Assembly: GCA_036404435.1 (NCBI GenBank)
Contig: DASWZN010000048.1
Location: 186,001 to 250,000 of the forward strand
Direction: 5' to 3'
Length of the DNA stretch: 64,000 nt
Source: DASWZN01 sp036404435
GTDB lineage: Bacteria > Acidobacteriota > Terriglobia > Bryobacterales > Bryobacteraceae
Below are positions 8,784-16,671 of this stretch, piece by piece. Under the pieces are notes generated by a model. That model was not told the DNA's origin and did no database searches. It worked only from the letters and a program-made list of their open reading frames with translations. The number at the start of each line of letters is the position of its first letter. Position 1 is the stretch's first letter. A program made the translations under genes and the position numbers.

Positions 8784-10976
8784 CTAAAAATGGAACCGGT
8801 ACCGGAGCTCCCCGTAAATCTGCCGCGGATTGATGGTATGCGTCCCTCCGAAGGTATTACTCGTGTCCAGCAGATACCGCGTGTTGGCGATGTTGATCGC
8901 GTTCACGGAAGCCGACCAATTCTCTCCGAAGCGCTTGCCGATCGCGAGATCGAACGTGGAGTGCGGCGGCAGATGCGCCGGACCGTCCCCGTTCAGGAAG
9001 CCGGATCCGAACTGATACGCCGGCGTCGCATAGATTCGGCCAGGCAAAGCAAGCGAGAGCACCGAACTCACGGTGTTGCGCTGATCGTGATCGAGCAGGA
9101 AGTTGCCCGTGGGCGCGAACTCGATCAGCCCGCCCGTGATCGGCCCTATGCCCTGCGCGATCTGATTCGAGTAAGCGACGCGCCATTGGGCAATCTTGAA
9201 AAGCCTGGGTGAGCGCACGGTAACCTCCGTGCCACTGATAATCGCGCCCAGATCGGTCAGCGGGATGAAGATGCCGGAGTTGCCGATGACGTCGTGGTCG
9301 AGGAAGTTGCGGGCGCTGGTATGAAAATCGTCCACCTCGATCGCCCAATCGCGAATCGGGACGGTGAGGCCGATATCGCGCTGGATATCGCGCTCGCCAG
9401 GAAGCGGAATGAATCCAAAGCCCTGCGCCACCGCGAAATTCAGCAAGGGGCCCGAAAGACTGTCGAGGGGAGGAGGCTGATAGTAGTAGGCGTAATAGCC
9501 TCGAAGAATCCAATGAAGGCGCGGCAGGCGAATGGCGCCGCCCAGCCGCGGGTCGGCCGCATTCTCGCTGACGAGTCCCTGGTAGTGCGTCAACCTCAGA
9601 CCCAGGCCCAGAGTGAGCCAGGAGGTTACCTTGTACTGATCTTCGAGGAAGAGAGCGTCCGAGTTAGCCCAGTGCCGCTCCGTTTGTTGGAGCACCTGCC
9701 CGCCGGGATTCGCCGTGAGTCCAAAAATCGCGCTGCTGCGCTGGCCCCAAACTTCGATGCCCGCCCGGGCGTTGTGCCGTTTCTTCTGAGCCTGAAAGAC
9801 GGACCTGGCGCCGATGTAAGTGGCGCGGTTATTGTCGTCCAGGATGAAGGGCACGTCGCCGGGGCAGCCGATGTAATGCGCGCCGTTGAAGTGGAAATAC
9901 GGCGCGAGATTGAACGACAGGCCGTCCGACAGGGTATGGGTCCAGCTAAAGCCGGCAATGTAGTCCTGCTCCACGTCGAGGTCGCGAATGCCGGCCGCCT
10001 GATCGTCCGCTGTGTTGGGGACTTGATAATGGTCCTCGCGCACGGAGGCGATCCAGCGCAATTGATCTTTCGGCGCGGGGTTATACAGAAGCGAAAGGAA
10101 ACCGCCGAGTCCGCTCTCCTGGTCGTGAATCACCGCCGGCGTAGGATTCCCGAGTCCTAGATCGGACCGGTTCCCGTCCGCGCTGGCGTAATAGGCGAAG
10201 CGCTCGGTGTGGCTGGCGAAACTGATCTGGTCGTCGGTGGCGTTGAAGTTGCCGCCCGAGGCGACCAACTCGGCTTGCTGGTCGCTCTCGAATCCCGAGG
10301 GCGTGACCACGTTGAAGAATCCGTAGGTGCGGTCTCCATACTGGCTCGAGAATCCGCCGCGCTCCACTTCCAATTCCTCGACGTTCTTGGGATTGATCAG
10401 CGGGGCGACGTTGGCGGCAATGTTTGTGTTGATCACCGGAATGCCATCGAAGAACCAGTTGACCTGATGGCCGCCGCGCATGTGCAGCATGTCGTGAACC
10501 ATGTATGCGCCAGGGGTGTAGTCCGTAATCATGGAGAGGCTGTTGGTCAAATCCGCTCCCGGCGATTGCTGGATCTCGTGCCGAACGACGCTGGTCTGGA
10601 CCGTGGAAGGCTCTGCGTCGAGCCGGCTGACGGCGCCTGAAACCTCGACGGATTCCTTGACAGCCTGGATCTCGAGTTGCAGATGCAGCACCGGCGTTCT
10701 TCCAACGGTCACGTCAATCCGCTGTTCGAGCGGACCGAAGCCTGGGGCGGTCGCGGAAAGAGTGTAGCTGCCCTCCGGGACATCGTTGAATTCGAAATCG
10801 CCATTCGGGCCGGAGGAAGCCGTTCTGGGTGAAGGGAGGTTGAGGCCGCGGATAGTCACGTGGGCTCCCTCTACCGGGCGATGCTGTGGATCGTACACGA
10901 TGCCGTGCACGGTGTTCGTGGCGGCGAACGCGAGTGAGAATGAGACAAGAGCAGATATAACCAACTTAGATTGCAT
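8784..10976 (-). CDS. TonB-dependent outer-membrane receptor with N-terminal carboxypeptidase-regulatory domain
   Basis: 730 residues. A signal peptide (MQSKLVISALVSFSLAFA) is followed by a carboxypeptidase-regulatory-like beta-sandwich (about residues 20-105; VHGIVYDPQHRPVEGAHVTI). Next come a plug domain (about 125-230; GADLTNSLSMITDYTPG, MHMRGGHQVNWFFDGIPV) and a 22-strand-type barrel ending in an aromatic residue (RYRFHF). The receptor imports a ligand across the outer membrane using TonB/ExbBD energy, none of which is encoded here. The ligand is not evident; the Cys-rich secreted protein encoded just upstream on the same strand raises the possibility of a metal (inference). Complete and intact. 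Confidence 0.88.
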   Translation of the reverse strand: MQSKLVISALVSFSLAFAATNTVHGIVYDPQHRPVEGAHVTIRGLNLPSPRTASSGPNGDFEFNDVPEGSYTLSATAPGFGPLEQRIDVTVGRTPVLHLQLEIQAVKESVEVSGAVSRLDAEPSTVQTSVVRHEIQQSPGADLTNSLSMITDYTPGAYMVHDMLHMRGGHQVNWFFDGIPVINTNIAANVAPLINPKNVEELEVERGGFSSQYGDRTYGFFNVVTPSGFESDQQAELVASGGNFNATDDQISFASHTERFAYYASADGNRSDLGLGNPTPAVIHDQESGLGGFLSLLYNPAPKDQLRWIASVREDHYQVPNTADDQAAGIRDLDVEQDYIAGFSWTHTLSDGLSFNLAPYFHFNGAHYIGCPGDVPFILDDNNRATYIGARSVFQAQKKRHNARAGIEVWGQRSSAIFGLTANPGGQVLQQTERHWANSDALFLEDQYKVTSWLTLGLGLRLTHYQGLVSENAADPRLGGAIRLPRLHWILRGYYAYYYQPPPLDSLSGPLLNFAVAQGFGFIPLPGERDIQRDIGLTVPIRDWAIEVDDFHTSARNFLDHDVIGNSGIFIPLTDLGAIISGTEVTVRSPRLFKIAQWRVAYSNQIAQGIGPITGGLIEFAPTGNFLLDHDQRNTVSSVLSLALPGRIYATPAYQFGSGFLNGDGPAHLPPHSTFDLAIGKRFGENWSASVNAINIANTRYLLDTSNTFGGTHTINPRQIYGELRYRFHF

Positions 10977-11058
10977 ACTTCGATTCCGGTTCGATCGAGT
11001 AAGGACCGACGGCCGAGGCTCGGCAAGGGGCCGAGGCGCGACGGCGGCGGAGCGAGGC

Positions 11059-11427
11059 TCAGACCGAAACGGGCGGGGGAAGCTGATAGCGGTAGGCGGG
11101 GTAGGAGGATGAACAGGGCGCCGCAGCCGGTGCGGGCCGCTCTCGATTCAGCCGCGCAATCCGCCACGTGCAACGGCTCGCTGAAGGCAGCGCGGCGGCC
11201 GGCCATACGGCGGGGAGCATCGAAACCCCGCAGCGCGCCGGGCAGGACTCGGAGCCGGTCCAGGCCGCGCTCGCCGGATTCCGGCGACAGCAGGAGCACT
11301 TGCCGCGGCAACAGCAACGGCGCGGTTGAGCGGAGAGAGCGCTCGCCAGCGGGAATGCACACGGAGACAAGAAAAGCAGGAGCAATGTTCCCGCTGTCAG
11401 AGCGCGCCAGCCCCGCCGCCGTGCCAA
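11059..11427 (-). CDS. Small Cys-rich exported protein beside TonB receptor
   Basis: 122 residues from a TTG start preceded by a G-rich stretch (GGGGAAC). The N-terminus is a convincing signal peptide (RGWRALTAGTLLLLFLSPCA). It is followed at once by a dense cysteine cluster, CCCRGKCSCC, and by further cysteines (ESCPARCG). The C-terminal half is Pro/Ala/Arg-rich and without recognisable fold. Small exported Cys-clusters of this sort often bind copper or other soft metals, and the gene lies directly upstream of the TonB receptor on the same strand (82-bp gap), so a metal-related pair is plausible but unproven. Two competing overlapping frames lack a signal peptide and look like shadows. Otherwise the roughly 490-bp spacer between the receptor and the GH2 gene is empty. 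Confidence 0.5.
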   Translation of the reverse strand: MARRRGWRALTAGTLLLLFLSPCAFPLASALSAQPRRCCCRGKCSCCRRNPASAAWTGSESCPARCGVSMLPAVWPAAALPSASRCTWRIARLNRERPAPAAAPCSSSYPAYRYQLPPPVSV

Positions 11428-11464
11428 AGTTCCCCGCCCCCTTACTTCGAGCCTACCTCAGCAG

Positions 11465-14400
11465 CTATTTCTCCGCCACCTCGCCGACGTTGAAGCCGTC
11501 CACCGCCACTCGCGGCTTCTCGCCCCGCGTGTCGGCGTCTTCCACCTCGATCCCGATGGTGCGCCGTTCCCCTGGCATCAGGGCGACGTAGTTATCGGAG
11601 TAGAGCGCGGGCAGGATGCGATCGCCGCTCTTCTCGCGCACCACCTTCAACTTCACCATCAGTGCCGGCTGCGCCGAGACGTTGTGGAGATCGACCTTCA
11701 GTTGCCAGCGGCCGCCCTGCCGCTCGGCGCGAGTGGCGGCTTCGATCTTCACCTTAGGGAGCTGGCGGATGGCCCGGTAGGCGCCCTCCTGGAGCCCGCG
11801 CCAGTAGAAGTTCTCCGACACGGTCTCGCCGCCACGCGTGAGCTTCAGGCGAATGAAATGCACCGGAGTCAGGCCCTGGGGGTACTCCATCTTGATGCAC
11901 GAAACGTCGCTGTCCTCGGCGCTCTCGACCGGAACTTCTTTCGCCCACTTGAGCGCGCCGTCCATGTTCCGGATCTCGGCCCGCGCGGTCAGCCCGGCCG
12001 CATTCCCGCCGCTATAATTCACCACCTCGACGCTGTCGGTCGCGATGTTCCACTGGATATGCAACGGCTCGGACGCCTTCTTGGCGCCGAAGTACGCCGC
12101 AGTGGGCTCGAAGTAGTAGTCGTAGGTCTGCCACACGAACGACGGCCACGCGGGATGGCTCATCCAAATGAGCAGGCCCATCCGGTTGCGGCTTTGCGCC
12201 TCGTACATGGCGCGATGGCCTTCGTAGTTCACGAACTGCGCCAGCGTCAGCCACTCCTCGGCGTTGGCCGCACCGCCGTAGCCGTCGTCGATGACGGCTC
12301 GGAAAGCAGCACCTTGCTGTGCGCCGCCCAGGCAGAAATCGTGGAGGCCCCACATGCGGCCCTGCGGCCACAGCGCCGCTTCCGGCATGGTTTGCCGCAC
12401 GCTATCGAGCGACATGATGTTCGGCATGCCCAGCTCGCTGTGCAGCTTCGGCGTGGCGCGTTGCTCGAAATAGAACCGCGTGGGCCTCACGCCGTAAGGC
12501 CCGTGCCCCTCAACCGTGTCGTCGGCCGAACTGGGGATGTAGTGGATGTCCGGGTGCAACTCCGCCAGCGTCTTGCGGATTCCTTCGTCGATGGGTTTGG
12601 GCGGATAGCCTTCGTTGCGCCCGCAATACAGGCCGATCGAAACATGATCGCGCACCTTCAGCACGTAGTCCCTGACGTTGCGCAGGAACATGCCGTTGTC
12701 GTCCGGGTCCGGGCCGTCGGCCGGATTCGCCAGCCAGAAGTCCTGCCACACCACGATGCCGTGCCGGTCGCAGGCCTCGTAGAACTCCTCGTCGCCGGTC
12801 TGCCCGACCCAGTTGCGGATCATGGTGAAGTGCATGTCGGCGTGGTAGCCCACGGCCACGTCGTACTCGCGCCCGCGGTAGAGCAGCATCGATTCCGGGA
12901 AGCCCCAGTTTCCGCCGCGGGCGATGAAGCGCCGGCCGTTGATCCAGATCCGCAGCGCGCCGCCCTCGTCGCGGTAAGTGAACTGCCGCACGCCGGTCTC
13001 GAACCGCTTGGCGTCCGACACGGCTTTGTCCGCGGTAACGAACTTCATCTCCACCTTGTAGAGATTGGGCGCGCCGTATCCGGCGGGCCACCAGAGCTTC
13101 GGATTCGCGAGGTGCAGCGCGGTCTTCACGGTCTTCTCTTCCGACGGCCCGAGGGCCACCGGCATCTCGAATGGATCATCGCCGAAACTTCCGCGCAGGG
13201 TACCGGAGACCGGCTTCGCTTCGTGGTTGGTCAGCGTCGCTTCCACTTGGATGTCGGCCGCCGGCAGCGCGAGCACCGTGGTGACGAACGGATTCTCAAT
13301 CGTCACCGGGCCGCTGGTGGTGATGTACACGTTCTTCCAGATGCCGGTGTCGCGCCCGCGGACGACGGGAATCCAGTCCCAGCCGACGGTGGCGTGATAG
13401 GTCGGGTTATCCGCGCCCAGCGCCCCGCCGTTCTTGTCGGGGCTTTGCCAGGTCTTCTCTCGCACGCTTCCGGGCGTCGCGTTCCTCACGATGCGCAAGG
13501 CCAGAGCGTTCCTTTGGCCGGGCTTGAGGCGGCCGGTGACATCGAAGCGCCCCCGCATGAATGCGCCCTCGATCCGCCCGATCTTCTCGCCGTTCAGAAA
13601 GACGTCCGCCTTCCAGTTGATGCCGTCGAAATTCAGCCACTCGCGCCTGCCCGCGGCGCTGGGCGTCGCGACGAACTCGTCCCGATACCAGAAATCGGCG
13701 TAGAAGAACGAATCGGAAATCATGAGCTGGTTGTCGCCGTAGTTGGGGTCGGGAAGCGCCCCGGCATTGACGTAACTCACCAGCGCCGTGCCCGGAACCG
13801 TGGCCACCAGCCAATCGCGATCGTCGAAGCCCACGCGCGAAAGCGCCTCGCCGCCCGCCGCCACAAGCGAATCTCGCTGGATGCGCCACGCGCCTCCCGC
13901 CAGATCGAGCCGCCCATAGGTTCCGCGGGCCGCGGCCTTCGGCACGGCCACCGGACCGCCGCGCCCCCACACCTCCATCTCGCTCAGGATGTAGCCCTCA
14001 GGCGAAGCGGGCCGCGTCATCCGCACGCGCACGTACCGCCCTTTGGCCGGCTGCGCCAGTTTCAAATCGTCGATCAGCGCGGTGGTCGCCGGCAGCGCCT
14101 GAACGGCGCGCCAGCTCGCGGCATCGTCGGAGACTTCGATCGAGCCCTCGGCAGCGCGCCGGATCCAATACAGCGCCACACGATCGAACTCGCAGGGCGC
14201 ACCCAGATCCACGTAGACCCACTCCTCGCCAGAGCCCTCGCTCATCCACGCGCTGGTGAAATCGTACGGCCCGCCGATTTCGAGCTGGCGGTTCTTATCG
14301 AACAGTGACACCTCGCCCACGCGCCACACCAGGGCGCCCGGGGCTTCGACTTCGACGCGGTAGAAACGGCTGCGCGACGGCGCGGCGAGAGCTATCGAGG

Positions 14401-14941
14401 TCCTGAACAGCGCCGCGGGGCGCTCCGTGCCCGCCGAGCGGCCCAACTCCTTCCACGCGGCGCCATCGTCCGAGCCCGAGACCACGCACTTCCAGCCCGG
14501 CTGCGGGGAGGCCGCTTGCACGCGTGCCTGAACGTCCACGCGATCCACCTCGGGCGCGCCGTCCCCGCCGCCCAACTCGATCTGGACCCATCCGCCCGTT
14601 CCCTTCAGCTCCACGACCGTCATCGGGTTGCGGTCCAGCAGCCGCTCGCGCTCGTTCTTTTTCAGCGCGCCCTGCTGGCTCGTCGCCGAGGCCACCCACC
14701 GCGGCAACCGTGTGTCCTTGATCCCATCGGTGACCAACTGGGCCGTCAGGTTGTAGTCGTAACTGCTCGAGTGGTAGGCAGGCCGGTGCAACGCCAGGTT
14801 GCGATAGGCCGCCCCGTCCACGCGCATCGTCGGCCCGAAGTAGTCCTTCGGATTCCCCGGATACACGCCTACGCCCCGCGTGTATTGCTGTGCGGCGAGG
14901 CTCGCTGCGGCCATCAGGCTCAGTGACACGATTCTTCTCAT
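11465..14941 (-). CDS. Secreted GH2-family glycoside hydrolase with discoidin domains
   Basis: 1158 residues. Signal peptide MRRIVSLSLMAAASLAAQ; then two F5/8 type C (discoidin)-like modules, about residues 45-215 and 215-335 (WVQIELGGG, EWVYVDLGAPCEFDRVALYW). Next come the GH2 sugar-binding domain (about 350-530), an immunoglobulin-like domain (about 550-650), and the catalytic TIM barrel with probable acid/base Glu in YCGRNEGYPP and candidate nucleophile Glu in LHSELGMPN. Beta domains end the protein. The closest family members I can name are exo-beta-D-glucosaminidase and mannosylglycoprotein endo-beta-mannosidase types. It is probably exported to the periplasm or cell surface to trim beta-linked amino sugar or mannose residues. 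Exact specificity cannot be read from sequence. Confidence 0.85.
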   Translation of the reverse strand: MRRIVSLSLMAAASLAAQQYTRGVGVYPGNPKDYFGPTMRVDGAAYRNLALHRPAYHSSSYDYNLTAQLVTDGIKDTRLPRWVASATSQQGALKKNERERLLDRNPMTVVELKGTGGWVQIELGGGDGAPEVDRVDVQARVQAASPQPGWKCVVSGSDDGAAWKELGRSAGTERPAALFRTSIALAAPSRSRFYRVEVEAPGALVWRVGEVSLFDKNRQLEIGGPYDFTSAWMSEGSGEEWVYVDLGAPCEFDRVALYWIRRAAEGSIEVSDDAASWRAVQALPATTALIDDLKLAQPAKGRYVRVRMTRPASPEGYILSEMEVWGRGGPVAVPKAAARGTYGRLDLAGGAWRIQRDSLVAAGGEALSRVGFDDRDWLVATVPGTALVSYVNAGALPDPNYGDNQLMISDSFFYADFWYRDEFVATPSAAGRREWLNFDGINWKADVFLNGEKIGRIEGAFMRGRFDVTGRLKPGQRNALALRIVRNATPGSVREKTWQSPDKNGGALGADNPTYHATVGWDWIPVVRGRDTGIWKNVYITTSGPVTIENPFVTTVLALPAADIQVEATLTNHEAKPVSGTLRGSFGDDPFEMPVALGPSEEKTVKTALHLANPKLWWPAGYGAPNLYKVEMKFVTADKAVSDAKRFETGVRQFTYRDEGGALRIWINGRRFIARGGNWGFPESMLLYRGREYDVAVGYHADMHFTMIRNWVGQTGDEEFYEACDRHGIVVWQDFWLANPADGPDPDDNGMFLRNVRDYVLKVRDHVSIGLYCGRNEGYPPKPIDEGIRKTLAELHPDIHYIPSSADDTVEGHGPYGVRPTRFYFEQRATPKLHSELGMPNIMSLDSVRQTMPEAALWPQGRMWGLHDFCLGGAQQGAAFRAVIDDGYGGAANAEEWLTLAQFVNYEGHRAMYEAQSRNRMGLLIWMSHPAWPSFVWQTYDYYFEPTAAYFGAKKASEPLHIQWNIATDSVEVVNYSGGNAAGLTARAEIRNMDGALKWAKEVPVESAEDSDVSCIKMEYPQGLTPVHFIRLKLTRGGETVSENFYWRGLQEGAYRAIRQLPKVKIEAATRAERQGGRWQLKVDLHNVSAQPALMVKLKVVREKSGDRILPALYSDNYVALMPGERRTIGIEVEDADTRGEKPRVAVDGFNVGEVAEK

Positions 14942-14969
14942 CAGTCCCAGAATGCCACGCGTAGGCGCG

Positions 14970-15836
14970 CTATGGGCGTGCGGGTCCGAGGCTCCGCAAC
15001 GTATCGAGCACCTGGCGGGGCACCGCGACGTTCCCGTAGCCCGTGCCGAGGGCCAGACCGGGCTTGTTGTCGCCGTGAAAGTCGGTGCCGCCGGTCACGG
15101 CCAGACCGTAGCGCTGCGCCAGCGAGAGAAAGAACTGCGCGTCCGTCTGCCGGTGATCGCTGTGGTAAGCCTCGATGGCGCCCAAACCCATCTCGCACAT
15201 CTCGGAGAGAGCCTTCTCGAAATCCGGCGGGTTGCGCCGGCTCAGCCGGATCGGGTGCGCCAGCGACGCGAGACCGCCGGCTTCGCGGAGCTTGTGGATC
15301 CCCGCTTCCAGCTCCGGCTCCTCGCGCTCGACGTAGGCCTGCGCCGTTTCGTCCAGATAAAGGTCGAACGCCTCCTGGATGTTCGAGACGTATCCTTTCT
15401 CGATCATCGCGCGCGCGAAGTGCGGCCTTCCCGCCTGAGACCGCCCCAGGCGTTCCACTTCCTCGATCGCGATGTCCACGCCGAGGGATTGCAGGCGCGC
15501 CGCCAAGCGCTGGTTGCGGTCGCGCCGCGCCAGCCGGATCGCTTCCAGCCAGGCGCGGAAGTCCGACGGCGGCGCTCCGCCGAGGAAGTAGCCCAACACA
15601 TGGATAGAGCGGCCGGGCCCGCCAGCCGCGCGGCGCCGCTTCGTGCTCAGCTCGATGCCGCACACCAGGTCGAGGCCCGCCTCGCGCGCCAGGGGAGCAG
15701 CCGCGTCGTAGCCGGCGAGCGTGTCGTGGTCCGTGATGCCCAGCGCCTCCAGACCCAACGCCAGCGCTGCGCCAACGAGTTCGGCCGGAGCCGTTGTTCC
15801 ATCGGATTCGTCGGTGTGCGTATGCAGATCGATCAA
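14970..15836 (-). CDS. PHP-domain phosphoesterase (YciV/RNase AM-like)
   Basis: 288 residues starting MIDLHTHTDESDGTTAPAEL, with the PHP metal-site motifs HTH, SDG, GITDHDT and, later, SLAHP and GGTDFHGDN. The family is that of 3',5'-nucleoside bisphosphate phosphatase and RNase AM, trinuclear-metal phosphoesterases that act on pAp-like nucleotides or 5' RNA ends. All key His/Asp residues appear present and the length is normal. It is transcribed divergently from the small zinc-ribbon gene and lies 28 bp upstream (in coding direction) of the GH2 gene, so the two could be cotranscribed, although their functions look unrelated. Confidence 0.88.
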   Translation of the reverse strand: MIDLHTHTDESDGTTAPAELVGAALALGLEALGITDHDTLAGYDAAAPLAREAGLDLVCGIELSTKRRRAAGGPGRSIHVLGYFLGGAPPSDFRAWLEAIRLARRDRNQRLAARLQSLGVDIAIEEVERLGRSQAGRPHFARAMIEKGYVSNIQEAFDLYLDETAQAYVEREEPELEAGIHKLREAGGLASLAHPIRLSRRNPPDFEKALSEMCEMGLGAIEAYHSDHRQTDAQFFLSLAQRYGLAVTGGTDFHGDNKPGLALGTGYGNVAVPRQVLDTLRSLGPARP

Positions 15837-15894
15837 CCGGACCCCACAGATTTCAGTTTAGACCAGGCGCGGCGGACGCCCGCCGATGGGCTGG

Positions 15895-15900
15895 TATACT
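15895..15900 (+). promoter_or_regulatory. Putative -10 box TATACT for the zinc-ribbon-like gene
   Basis: TATACT ends 17 bp before the ATG of the following gene, predicting a 5' leader of only about 10 nt. No good -35 hexamer is seen. Confidence 0.35.
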
Positions 15901-15917
15901 TGTGGTCGCAAGCCGCC

Positions 15918-16211
15918 ATGGCCAATCCAAAGTACGCCGCCTCGGACAAACCCGCGCCCGTCTCCGAACTCGTCGCAACCCTCGGCGACGGCGTCAAAGT
16001 GAAACGCCGGTTCGCGCGCATGCGCGCCTGCAACGAGAAGGACGAGAAGGGCAAGCTCTGCGCCGGTCACCTCAAGCGCTGGTACTTCTTCGGCGAGGAG
16101 ATCAAGAAGCGGTTCGGCGCGGATGCCGAGATCTACCGCTGCGAGCGCTGCAAGACTCTCTATCTGCCGGCGCCTGGCGAGGAACCGCGCACCGGAACGT
16201 TGAGCTGGTGA
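15918..16211 (+). CDS. Small zinc-ribbon-like protein of unknown function
   Basis: 97 residues, no signal peptide. Two cysteines (RACNEKDEKGKLCAGH) and a later CERC pair (IYRCERCKTLYLPAP) frame a compact region that could bind one zinc ion. The rest (KRRFARMR, KRWYFFGEEIKKRFG) is basic and aromatic, as in nucleic-acid- or ribosome-associated small proteins. I do not recognise a named family. The ATG at 15918 is the first Met after a TATACT box and starts the conserved-looking sequence MANPKYAASDK. The gene is followed by the 6S-like RNA gene, which is transcribed toward it, and their 3' ends are about 14 bp apart. Confidence 0.75.
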   Translation: MANPKYAASDKPAPVSELVATLGDGVKVKRRFARMRACNEKDEKGKLCAGHLKRWYFFGEEIKKRFGADAEIYRCERCKTLYLPAPGEEPRTGTLSW

Positions 16212-16223
16212 CGAGGCGTCTCC

Positions 16224-16259
16224 AAAAAAGAAAAACCGCATCGGAGATCCCGATGCGGT
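16224..16259 (-). terminator. Rho-independent terminator for the minus-strand small RNA
   Basis: A perfect 10-bp stem (16235-16244 with 16250-16259) encloses the 5-nt loop at 16245-16249. On the minus strand it is followed immediately by a T-rich tract (TTTTTCTTTTTT), the classic intrinsic terminator. It ends transcription coming from the right; nothing on the plus strand needs it. Confidence 0.85.
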
Positions 16260-16437
16260 CGCCTTGCAGTTGGGCTGGGCCGCGGCGCCGGGCCGTCTGA
16301 AACTCTAAACCCGCTACGAGCTTCAATGTCGGACGAGCCCGGACACATCGTCTCAGGCGAAAAACGAACCCACTAAGTATTAGGCCCGCTCTTCTAAAAA
16401 GACCCTCTGTTGCAACCTGCAGTCGGAAGGAGAGGGG
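16225..16437 (-). ncRNA. Small structured RNA, probably 6S RNA (ssrS-like)
   Basis: A non-coding unit of about 210 nt lies between a TATAAT box and a strong intrinsic terminator. Its two ends can pair into one long irregular hairpin: TGCAGGTTG (16421-16413) with CAACTGCA (16272-16265), GGGTC (16405-16401) with GGCCC (16281-16277), and CGGGCC (16388-16383) with GGCCCG (16294-16289). A large unpaired middle remains. This rod with an open central bubble, the GCGGGCC segment on the 5' arm, and the size match 6S RNA, which binds the housekeeping RNA polymerase holoenzyme as a promoter mimic. The 6S identity is inferred from shape and short motifs; that an RNA is made is better supported than its name. 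Confidence 0.6.
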
Positions 16438-16442
16438 TAGAT

Positions 16443-16448
16443 ATTATA
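16443..16448 (-). promoter_or_regulatory. -10 box (TATAAT) of the 6S-like RNA
   Basis: On the minus strand the box reads TATAAT, predicting a start near 16437. A well-spaced consensus -35 is not obvious (TTGAGA is 25 bp away). The rest of the spacer, 16449-16671, shows no further gene. Confidence 0.6.
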
Positions 16449-16671
16449 AACACCGGCTCCCGCAAGCACGCTGTCTCAACTCCAACGCCCGCTCACCGCC
16501 TTTTGCCTGTTGCAGCAGAGGGCAGGTTTCAAAGAGCTGCTTCACCAATTCGTCCCTATTTATAGCATAGGAGTGGGCACTACGGGAATAGGCTTCCGCG
16601 TGTGAAAATGAGTTGCAGGTCCCGGAGTACCATAACCATTGCCCCGGCGCCCCGGCGCCTGCCACAATCGA

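Noticed and set aside
10871..11362. Minus-strand frame of 163 codons overlapping the Cys-rich gene
   Set aside because: It overlaps the TonB receptor start and lacks the signal peptide seen in the competing frame.
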